Positions 1 to 6,313 of a stretch of DNA of 6,313 nt are shown here, one piece after another. The stretch is taken from positions 1 to 6,313 of the forward strand of contig JAMCWV010000157.1 of assembly GCA_023481025.1 (NCBI GenBank), read 5' to 3'. Position numbers and translations under genes: made by a program. This stretch comes from Gammaproteobacteria bacterium (lineage in GTDB: Bacteria > Pseudomonadota > Gammaproteobacteria > Enterobacterales > Alteromonadaceae). Every line of letters begins with the position of its first letter. Position 1 is the first letter of the stretch. Below the pieces are notes generated by a model. The model saw nothing but the letters and a program-made list of their open reading frames with translations. It did no database searches and had not been told where the DNA came from.

Positions 1-286
1 GCGGCGTGAAAATAGTAAAAAGTAAAACTTCAGCGACACTAATGTATAAAAAAGCGTGGTAGAGCAATAAATACATGACGCCAATTTGAATGCCACCGAT
101 GGCCATGAGCTGTAGCCGTCGAGAGCGGCTCAAATGGCCGATTTTAAGAAAGGGTAATAATAGAATTAAGGCTAGAATCATGCGAATAAAGACCGCGATG
201 TAGGCGTCTACATCGCGGGCAAGGAACTCACCGATTAAAGAAAAACTAAAAGCCCAAAGTAACGTGATAATTATGAGTGTTGGCAT
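1..286 (-). CDS. EamA/DMT-family membrane transporter, N-terminal part (runs off the window)
   Basis: The reading frame starts at an ATG at 286 and stays open to the window edge, giving 95 residues beginning MPTLIIITLLWAFSFSLIGE. The visible part is strongly hydrophobic, with about three membrane helices (residues about 3-21, 27-47 and 60-80) and the start of a fourth from about 82. The short N-terminal helix with an LLWAFSF motif, the helix 2 segment containing FIRMILA, and the short basic loop (HLSRSRR, about 51-57) fit the first half of an EamA domain. Such proteins usually have ten helices and about 290-300 residues, so about two thirds lie outside. Family members export or import amino acids, metabolites or amines across the inner membrane; the substrate here is unknown. 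The ATG overlaps the end of the upstream RND gene by 16 bp and has GGGAG five bases upstream, suggesting co-transcription and translational coupling. A strong hairpin lies inside the gene at 193-218. Family assignment is fairly secure, function is not. Confidence 0.8.
   Translation of the reverse strand, partial: MPTLIIITLLWAFSFSLIGEFLARDVDAYIAVFIRMILALILLLPFLKIGHLSRSRRLQLMAIGGIQIGVMYLLLYHAFLYISVAEVLLFTIFTP
184..218 (-). other. Perfect 11-bp hairpin followed by a U-rich run, terminator-like, inside the EamA coding region
   Basis: The arms are 193-203 and 208-218, exact reverse complements (CCGCGATGTAG / CTACATCGCGG), with a four-base loop. In the transcript the hairpin is followed directly by UCUUUAUU (192-185). 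This is the shape of an intrinsic terminator, lying about 70 bases inside the EamA gene. The arms also encode normal residues (within LARDVDAYIAV), so the gene is not disrupted. Seven of the eleven pairs are G-C. The structure is certain from the sequence; a role in attenuation or mRNA stability is inference. The U-run is interrupted by one C and one A, so any termination would probably be partial. Confidence 0.4.
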
Positions 287-3200
287 TTCCGCTCCCGACG
301 CCAAGTAAACGCGCCGCTAGTATGCCAAACGTTTGCCCAATACGCACGCCATGCAAGCAGTCGGCTATACGAATGTGGCACAAAGTACAAACTCGTTAGG
401 GTGCTGAATAATAGCCCCGCAATAATGGTAATTGCCATGGGTGTATAGGGAGGGCCGTCACCACCAATTTGCGTGTTGCCGAGTGCGAGCGGCAACATAC
501 CGAGAATGGTGGTCGCAACCGTCATCAGGATGGGCCGTACCCGTCGTGATGCAGCTTCGATGATGGCATCTTCTAAGCTTTGTCCATCGTCGATTTGTTG
601 GTTAATCGCATCAACCAACACAATGCCGTTATTCACCACAATTCCCATGAGAATCAGCATGCCAATCAGCGCCATGAGCTCAATACCTGTGCCAGTTAGC
701 CAAAGCCCCCAAAACACGCCGGTAATGGCTAATAACAATGAACCAATAACTGCCGATGGTAAGAGTAACGACTCAAACAGTGCCGCCATCACCATGTAAA
801 CCAAGGCGACAGCCAGCAGCATGTTGACGATCATAATCGAGTTTTGCTGCTGTTGGGTTCGAAAACCGCCATCGAGAGTCCAGCGATAACCGTCAGGTAA
901 GCTCACTTGTTGCATGACTTCTTGAATGGCGGTACGTGCTTCGGCAATCGTCATGTTGTCTAAATTGGCACTGATACGTATGGCGGTTTGGCGATTGAAG
1001 CGGCGCACTGTGCCCAATTGCGGAACCTGCTGAATATCCGCAACTTGGCGCAAGGTGATTAACGCTTCTTGGTCGCGAGCGATGACTAAGTTTTCCAACT
1101 CAGCGAGTGACAAAGCGACTAACTCAGGGTAGGTCATACGAATTCGCACATCTCCAGTGGGGTGGTGGCGAAATGAGCGTAAGTTGCGGCCACGCAGCGC
1201 AACCGCAATTTGCTCGGCAACCTCTTGGGTATTGAGATTAAAGCGCTGTGCTTGTTCACGATCAATTTGAATCCGCAATTCAGCTTGCGCATTGCCGGTG
1301 TCGGTTTGCACATCGGTTAAGCCTTGAATGCGTCCGAGAATTGGAATGAGGTCTTCAGCGACTTGCTCCAACTCGGTTGTCGAGCGACCTTGGAGGGTGA
1401 TTTGTACGCCATCCCGAGGGCCGCCTTGAAAACCAAACACCGGCTTACTGCGTGCCAACGGTGGCATGCCATCGCGTACTCGGCGTTGAATTTCGGCGAC
1501 GGATAACTGGCGATCCTCTTTCAGCAAGAGTACCGAGTTGGCATAACCCGGTGTGAAATAGCTGTAAACGTGCTCAATCTCAAACTCATCTTGATTGGCA
1601 TACAAATAGGCCTCTAAGCGGCTTACCTCTTGTTCTACTTCATCTAATGTATATTGCCCGATGATATTGTAATTAATAAATAGTCGGTTGTTGTAAGCGG
1701 TCTGAGTTTGATCCGAACCAATATTGTGAAATGGAAAGGCCGTACTAATTAGCATCGCTAAAATAATAAACGTGGTGCTTTTCGGATGACGATGAGACCA
1801 ACGCAGACTTCGTAGGTAAAAATCTTTTATGCGACTGTGCTGGTTAGCTTGCGGCAATTTAGCCGGCTTAAGTTTACTAATCAGCAATGGAATGAGGGTT
1901 TGTGCAACTAACAGCGAGGCCAGTAACGAAATACAAATGGCAATGGCGACATGCTCAAGAAAAATAGTGATTTCTTCTTGTTGGCCAAATAAATTGGGTA
2001 AAAATACAATGGCCGTAGTGAGCGTACCGGCAATGATTGCAAGGGATACGCGGGCACTACCATTCAAAACGGTTGTGCGATCCGGCGTGCGTCCCGCGAG
2101 TTGTTCGTCGTGTTGCTCGTGTTTAATACTCTCACTGACAACAACAGCATTGTCGATGAGCATGCCGACAGCGAGCATGAGCCCCATCATGGACAGGATG
2201 TTGAGGCTATAACCGAGCAGATACATAATGCCGAGTGTCAGGCATATCGCAATCGGTACCGACAAAACGATAATTAGCGTGGTACGCCAATCGCGAATAA
2301 ACAAGAACAGCACGATAACTGAGAGAACTGCGCCAATTCCGCCGGCTAAAAGCAAGTCGCGCAGAGAGGTTGTTACGCTCTCTGCAGTATTGTCCATCAC
2401 CATCAGGTCGATTCCCTGAAACGAGGAACTGGTTTGGGCCTGCTCAATGACCGCTGTTGCTAAGCGAGCAACGTCGACGAGATTGGCACTCGATTCTTTG
2501 AAAATATCAATGCCAATTGCGTAGGTTTGATTAAAGTGTCGCCCGGCAAGACGGCGTGGCAACTCGTAGTTGACCTCGGCGATATCACCGACGGTAATGA
2601 ACGGCGTGATTGGTAATTGACGAATATCATCGAGGTTACGGAACTCACCCGCAGGTTTCACTAACACGCGTTCGGCATCGGTTTCTAAATGACCGGCGCT
2701 CATGGTGAAATTTGCCCGATTGAGAATTTGCCCGACTTGGCTGGCGGTTAAGTTTGCGGCAACGAGTCGCTCTGGCTGTAGGCGAATGACAATTTCACGT
2801 TGATCTACGCCATAAAGCGCAACACGCGAGACACCTTCTAAGCGCTCTAGTGGTTGCTTAAGTTGACGATTAATCAGGTCATAGGCGAGCGAGAGATCTT
2901 GGCGGCTCGAAATCCGTAGCTGCAACACCGGCATATCGTCGGTGTTGAACTGAAAGATGAATACCCGCTCAACGTCTTCTGGTAACAAGTGGCGCACAGT
3001 TTCAATGCGTTCACGCGCTTCCATGCTGCGTGCGGAAATATTGTCTTTCCACTGAAACATGAGGTTAACGTTGGCACCTTCCGCATTCGAAAATGAATTC
3101 AGCTCTTGAATCCCCGACATGGTTGCTAACGCTTCTTCCAATGGTCGCGTGATTAGGCGCTCAACCTCAGCGGGCGTTGCGCCCGGGTAGGGCACTTGCA

Positions 3201-3360
3201 CCATGATTTGTGGAATATCAATGCCAGGGAATTTCTCCAGTGGTAACAAGCGACTCGAGACCAAACCAAGTAATAACAGGCTTAAGAAGATCATGCAGAC
3301 GGTTACGGGCCGCCGCATCGCAAAAGCGGCAAGAGGCGCGCTTAATTGCAACTTATTCAT
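271..3360 (-). CDS. RND efflux transporter permease subunit B (complete, HAE-type, short-linker partner)
   Basis: This is a complete inner-membrane proton-driven efflux permease of 1029 residues, a normal length for the family. I start it at the ATG at 3360 (MNKLQLSAPLAAFAMRRPVT) because AAGGAG lies six bases upstream; a longer frame from a TTG at 3393 has no such site. Visible order: TM1 about 20-38; first periplasmic porter/docking loop, including PYPGATPAEVE; TM2-TM6 about 336-495; a short cytoplasmic linker of about 33 residues; TM7 about 528-544; second periplasmic loop; TM8-TM12 about 841-995. In TM4 the AVGMLIDNAVVV motif keeps one Asp (403) and has Asn at 404, where AcrB has Asp-Asp. 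TM10 has GIVVNNGIVLVD, with Asn in place of the AcrB lysine. TM11 keeps RPILMT (Arg942, Thr947). The Asp six residues before the TM4 Asp that marks CzcA-type metal pumps is Ala here, so drug or lipophile export is likelier than metal export. It overlaps the upstream permease by 8 bp and probably works with it. The C-terminal tail of about 30 residues is rich in Trp and basic residues. Confidence 0.95.
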   Translation of the reverse strand: MNKLQLSAPLAAFAMRRPVTVCMIFLSLLLLGLVSSRLLPLEKFPGIDIPQIMVQVPYPGATPAEVERLITRPLEEALATMSGIQELNSFSNAEGANVNLMFQWKDNISARSMEARERIETVRHLLPEDVERVFIFQFNTDDMPVLQLRISSRQDLSLAYDLINRQLKQPLERLEGVSRVALYGVDQREIVIRLQPERLVAANLTASQVGQILNRANFTMSAGHLETDAERVLVKPAGEFRNLDDIRQLPITPFITVGDIAEVNYELPRRLAGRHFNQTYAIGIDIFKESSANLVDVARLATAVIEQAQTSSSFQGIDLMVMDNTAESVTTSLRDLLLAGGIGAVLSVIVLFLFIRDWRTTLIIVLSVPIAICLTLGIMYLLGYSLNILSMMGLMLAVGMLIDNAVVVSESIKHEQHDEQLAGRTPDRTTVLNGSARVSLAIIAGTLTTAIVFLPNLFGQQEEITIFLEHVAIAICISLLASLLVAQTLIPLLISKLKPAKLPQANQHSRIKDFYLRSLRWSHRHPKSTTFIILAMLISTAFPFHNIGSDQTQTAYNNRLFINYNIIGQYTLDEVEQEVSRLEAYLYANQDEFEIEHVYSYFTPGYANSVLLLKEDRQLSVAEIQRRVRDGMPPLARSKPVFGFQGGPRDGVQITLQGRSTTELEQVAEDLIPILGRIQGLTDVQTDTGNAQAELRIQIDREQAQRFNLNTQEVAEQIAVALRGRNLRSFRHHPTGDVRIRMTYPELVALSLAELENLVIARDQEALITLRQVADIQQVPQLGTVRRFNRQTAIRISANLDNMTIAEARTAIQEVMQQVSLPDGYRWTLDGGFRTQQQQNSIMIVNMLLAVALVYMVMAALFESLLLPSAVIGSLLLAITGVFWGLWLTGTGIELMALIGMLILMGIVVNNGIVLVDAINQQIDDGQSLEDAIIEAASRRVRPILMTVATTILGMLPLALGNTQIGGDGPPYTPMAITIIAGLLFSTLTSLYFVPHSYSRLLAWRAYWANVWHTSGAFTWRRERKCQHS
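292..296 (-). promoter_or_regulatory. Shine-Dalgarno site of the EamA transporter
   Basis: GGGAG on the minus strand is followed by a five-base spacer (CGGAA) and the ATG at 286. It lies within the C-terminal coding part of RND permease B, whose stop is 15 bases past the EamA start base, so ribosomes finishing permease B run across this start. Confidence 0.65.
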
Positions 3361-6313
3361 GCGTGTCTCCTTGCGCAAAGTGCTTGCGATCAAACAGTTG
3401 GTAAACCAACGGAATGAAGAACAGAGTTAGCAAGGTTGCAAATAGCAAGCCACTGATGACGGTAATGGCCATGCTGGCGCTAAGTTCGGCACCTTCACCA
3501 ATGCCCAGTGCAAGAGGCACTAAACCTAGCACAGTGGTGAGCGTTGTCATCAGAATCGGGCGTAGACGCTGCGCTGCTGCTTGCTGAATCGCTTCGAGCT
3601 TCGCGATACCTTCGCGACGTAGTTGATTAATTCGGTCAATCAAGACAATCGCATTGTTAACGACGATACCGGCGAGCATGATCAAACCGATAAAGACCAC
3701 CACACTCAAAGGTGTATTGGTGATCCACAAGCCAATCAATGAGCCAGCAGCGGCTAATGGTACCGAGAACATAATCAGGAATGGGTGACCGAAGCTTTCA
3801 AACTGTGAAGCCATGACCAGGTAAACCAAGAACACGGCAAGGGCGAGGGCCATTAACAACGAATTAAACGATTGCTCAACTAACTCGCTTTGACCACCAA
3901 TGTTCGCGGTTACTCCGGCAGGCAAGCTCATATCTTGCAATAGCGTAATCAGACTTTGCTCGGCTGCTTTTAGGTTGCCCTGACTTGGACTGGCGCTAAT
4001 GAGTGCAACACGTTGCTGACCAAGGCGGGTTATTTCGCTTGGGCCAGTAATTTGCCGAATGGTGGCAATCGCACTCAAAGGTATCTCCGGGCTACCACCT
4101 GGATTGACTATCAGTTGCTGGACGTTGGCTGGGTCATTACGAACACTGTCTGGCAAACGGACACGAATGTCGATTTGGCGGTCGTGCAAGTTGTACTTCG
4201 TTGCGACTTGGCCACCGATTTGCGTGCTAATTAACCGCGCCACATCGGGGGCGGTAAGGCCTAAATGAGCCATGCGCAGGTGGTCGAAAATGATCTCCAG
4301 TTCCGGCTGACCGCGTGTCAAACCGTTCCGCACATCGGCAAAGTCCGGGTGTTCGGTGAGCTGCTGACTGATGCGTTCAGCGGCAATCAGCAAGGGCTCT
4401 AATTCATAGCCTGAGAGCTCGATCACAAGCGGTAAGTCAATACTGACTAATTCAGGAAAATCGATAGTCGCTTGAACGTCGGGTTGTTGCTCAAGAAATG
4501 TCCGTAGATCGCGAATGACGCCATCGCGCTGCTCGGCAGTTGCTGTCGGCTTGACCACCACATTAAAGCGTCCCCAAAAATCGCCACCTTGATTCGCTTG
4601 CACTTGCATCAGTGAGCCAGAGCCGGCTACAGAGTAAGAGCGCAGAACTCGGGTATCGGCTTGGAGGCGCTCGGCAACCTTGGCCATAAATGCATCGGTC
4701 TCGGCAATCGGGGTACCACGCGGTAGTTGAATATCGACATAAAACTCACGCTGTTCCATTTGCGGAATCAGTTCCATACCAAGGCGTGGTGCGAGGGTAA
4801 AGCTGGCAAGGGTAATGGCGGCAAACATTAAAAAGAATGGCCATGGGTTACCTTGCATAGCTTTTAGGCTTGTCGCGTGGCGCTGATTAACTTGGGTCAT
4901 GAAGGCCTCAAATACCCAGACAATCGGACGACACAGCTGTTTCGCCAGAAAACCTAACCCTTGTGTAATTTTGCGCAGAACAGCGAGTACCAAGATTGGC
5001 AGCCAGTAGAAGAATACGCGACTGAGCATCCGAAATGGCCAAGTGAGCCAACGAACCCAACGGCGGGTTGGGGTCGCCGGTGGGTGCGCTGACTCTGTGG
5101 TTTGGGCTTGGCGTTTAAACTCACGGCTGGCAAGCATGGGAATCAAGCTTAATGCGACAAATAATGACGCAATGAGGGCAAAGCTGACGGTCAGAGCTTG
5201 GTCAGTGAAAAGTTGCCCCGCCATGCCGCTAACAAAGATTAAAGGGATAAACACCGCAAGTGTGGTCAGGGTTGCAGCCGTGACTGCACCGGTGACTTCT
5301 TGCGTACCGGCAACAGCAGCGGTTTGTTGATCGTCACCAAGTTGTTTGCGCCGGTCGATGTTCTCTAAAACAACGATCGCGTTGTCGACCAACAGCCCCA
5401 CGGCCAAAGCGATCCCACCTAGTGACATCAAGTTCAGGCTAAGACCGGTCATGAACATGAAAAAGAAGGTGGCAATAATCGAAACAGGAATGGCCAGAGA
5501 AATAATAATGGTCGGTCCAAGCTGACGCAGAAATAATAAAATGACCCCCATTGCTAGTAATCCACCAACGACAGCGTTACTTTTTACCGCTTTAATGGCG
5601 TTGCGAATGAAGGTTGACTGGTCGGCGAGAATCTCAATTTCATAGCCGCTCGGCAGAGTACGTTGGATTTGCGGTAAGCGCGCCCGCACGGCATCGGCCA
5701 CCAGTACAGTGTTAGCATCGCCCTCGCGGTAAAGATTTAGCTCGATACTCTCGCGGCCATTCACACGGCTGATCGATGTCCGGTCTTTAAAGCCACTGCG
5801 AATCTCGGCGATATCTTGCAATTGAATCGGCGCTCCATTGCGAGTGGCAATGTAGATATTGCCAATGTCATCGAGGCTCTGGAACTGATTCACGGTGCGT
5901 ACTAAGAACTCTTGACGGCCACTTTGCACGCGCCCGCCAGCTTGGTTCATATTTTCTGCACGTAAGCGTTGGACGATAACTTGCATGTCAATATTCAGTT
6001 GGCTTGCTCGTTGCTGGTCAATCAGCACTTGCACTTCGTCCTCGTAGCCACCACCAATACGGACAGCTGCAATGCCGGTAATACTCTCGATTTGCCGTTT
6101 TAGTTCGTCGTCCGCATAGCGGCGCATTTCTTGTAGCGCGCCAGGGCTTGTCTCGTCGCCACCGGCTAGCGCTAAGCGCATAATCGGTTCAAGGTTGGGG
6201 TTAAAACGCAACAGCACAGGTTTTTCGACGTCGAGAGGTAACATGACCATGTCAATTTTCTCGCGTACTTCAATACCCGCATAGTCCATATCGGTGCCCC
6301 AAGCGAACTCGAT
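3353..6313 (-). CDS. RND efflux transporter permease subunit A (5' end outside the window, HAE-type, long-linker partner)
   Basis: The frame is open to the window edge, giving 986 visible residues that begin IEFAWGTDMDYAGIEVREKI, a typical stretch of the first periplasmic loop. By comparison with AcrB about 80-90 residues including TM1 are missing, so the ATG at 6289 is internal. Numbered from the first visible residue: porter domain to about 240; TM2-TM6 about 246-395; an unusually long cytoplasmic linker 396-491; TM7 about 492-509; second periplasmic loop to about 815; TM8-TM12 about 816-968. TM4 reads AVGLLVDNAIVVLENID (Asp310, Asn311). TM10 reads GIVVNNAIVLID (Asn886, Asn887, no AcrB-type Lys). 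TM11 has RPILMT (Arg918, Thr923). The Ala six residues before Asp310 argues against a CzcA-type metal pump. The stop codon lies 8 bp inside the next permease gene, so both are probably made from one transcript and may form a mixed trimer, as in MdtBC. A periplasmic adaptor gene is expected upstream, outside the window. Substrate unknown. Confidence 0.95.
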   Translation of the reverse strand: MEFAWGTDMDYAGIEVREKIDMVMLPLDVEKPVLLRFNPNLEPIMRLALAGGDETSPGALQEMRRYADDELKRQIESITGIAAVRIGGGYEDEVQVLIDQQRASQLNIDMQVIVQRLRAENMNQAGGRVQSGRQEFLVRTVNQFQSLDDIGNIYIATRNGAPIQLQDIAEIRSGFKDRTSISRVNGRESIELNLYREGDANTVLVADAVRARLPQIQRTLPSGYEIEILADQSTFIRNAIKAVKSNAVVGGLLAMGVILLFLRQLGPTIIISLAIPVSIIATFFFMFMTGLSLNLMSLGGIALAVGLLVDNAIVVLENIDRRKQLGDDQQTAAVAGTQEVTGAVTAATLTTLAVFIPLIFVSGMAGQLFTDQALTVSFALIASLFVALSLIPMLASREFKRQAQTTESAHPPATPTRRWVRWLTWPFRMLSRVFFYWLPILVLAVLRKITQGLGFLAKQLCRPIVWVFEAFMTQVNQRHATSLKAMQGNPWPFFLMFAAITLASFTLAPRLGMELIPQMEQREFYVDIQLPRGTPIAETDAFMAKVAERLQADTRVLRSYSVAGSGSLMQVQANQGGDFWGRFNVVVKPTATAEQRDGVIRDLRTFLEQQPDVQATIDFPELVSIDLPLVIELSGYELEPLLIAAERISQQLTEHPDFADVRNGLTRGQPELEIIFDHLRMAHLGLTAPDVARLISTQIGGQVATKYNLHDRQIDIRVRLPDSVRNDPANVQQLIVNPGGSPEIPLSAIATIRQITGPSEITRLGQQRVALISASPSQGNLKAAEQSLITLLQDMSLPAGVTANIGGQSELVEQSFNSLLMALALAVFLVYLVMASQFESFGHPFLIMFSVPLAAAGSLIGLWITNTPLSVVVFIGLIMLAGIVVNNAIVLIDRINQLRREGIAKLEAIQQAAAQRLRPILMTTLTTVLGLVPLALGIGEGAELSASMAITVISGLLFATLLTLFFIPLVYQLFDRKHFAQGDTHE
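3367..3372 (-). promoter_or_regulatory. Shine-Dalgarno site of RND permease B
   Basis: On the minus strand AAGGAG is followed by a six-base spacer (ACACGC) and then the ATG at 3360. It lies inside the last codons of permease A. It decides the start of permease B: the alternative TTG at 3393 would put this site within the coding sequence and has no comparable site of its own. The position suggests translational coupling between the two permeases. Confidence 0.8.

Noticed and set aside
326..335. Palindrome CAAACGTTTG
   Set aside because: It is only 10 bp, lies inside the permease B coding region, has no extension beyond the core and no nearby promoter-like context; it is expected by chance.
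3361..3393. TTG start at 3393 for permease B, giving 11 extra residues
   Set aside because: The ATG at 3360 has AAGGAG at ideal spacing, and the next residues (MNKLQLSAPLAAFAMRRPVT) look like a normal RND N-terminus. The extra residues would just encode the Shine-Dalgarno region.
3397..3410. Short inverted repeat GTTGG-TAAA-CCAAC near the end of permease A
   Set aside because: It has only five pairs, lies in coding sequence for LVYQL and is not followed by a U-run; too weak to call a structure.
473..5330. Plus-strand open frames, for example 473-799, 1829-2212 and 5043-5330
   Set aside because: They lie opposite well-supported RND coding sequence, their translations show no recognisable family, and the two permeases explain the region fully.
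6287..6289. ATG at 6289 as the start of permease A
   Set aside because: The eight codons before it up to the window edge encode IEFAWGTD, a conserved RND stretch, so the gene continues beyond the window.
271..6313. Heavy-metal (CzcA/CusA-type) RND pump
   Set aside because: CzcA has Asp six residues before the TM4 Asp (DFGLIVDGAVV). Both permeases have Ala there and Asn instead of Gly after the Asp, matching the HAE type.

Overview
The window is a tightly packed, single-direction stretch on the minus strand. It holds two consecutive inner-membrane RND-type efflux permeases followed by the start of an EamA/DMT-family transporter. Read in the direction of transcription (right to left): RND permease A (window end at 6313 to 3353, its N-terminus cut off by the window edge), RND permease B (3360 to 271, complete), and an EamA transporter (286 to beyond position 1, only the first 95 residues present). 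Both junctions overlap, by 8 bp and 16 bp. The two downstream starts each have a purine-rich Shine-Dalgarno sequence inside the preceding gene, so the layout looks like one operon with coupled translation. There is no intergenic space, and no tRNA, rRNA, mobile element or CRISPR array was seen.

The two permeases are clearly related but not duplicates. Both have the RND plan of two six-helix halves with two large periplasmic loops. Both keep one aspartate in TM4 and the Arg/Thr of TM11, and both carry Asn in place of the AcrB TM10 lysine. They differ in the porter domains, in the region after TM4, and above all in the cytoplasmic linker between TM6 and TM7 (about 95 residues in A, about 33 in B). 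Adjacent, divergent permeases are the arrangement of heteromeric pumps such as MdtBC and MuxBC, so the likeliest reading is a two-permease drug or lipophile efflux system. Its periplasmic adaptor would be expected upstream, beyond position 6313. The substrate cannot be read from the sequence.

The most interesting non-coding signal is a perfect 11-bp inverted repeat with a 4-nt loop at 193-218, inside the 5' coding part of the EamA gene and followed in the transcript by UCUUUAUU. It resembles an intrinsic terminator and could attenuate the distal gene.

The protein types (RND, EamA), overlapping operon structure, Shine-Dalgarno sites and roughly even base composition fit a Gram-negative bacterium. 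A gammaproteobacterium, possibly marine and Alteromonadales/Idiomarinaceae-like, is my impression only. Overall this is an ordinary class of efflux locus with a few features worth a second look, not an evidently new system.
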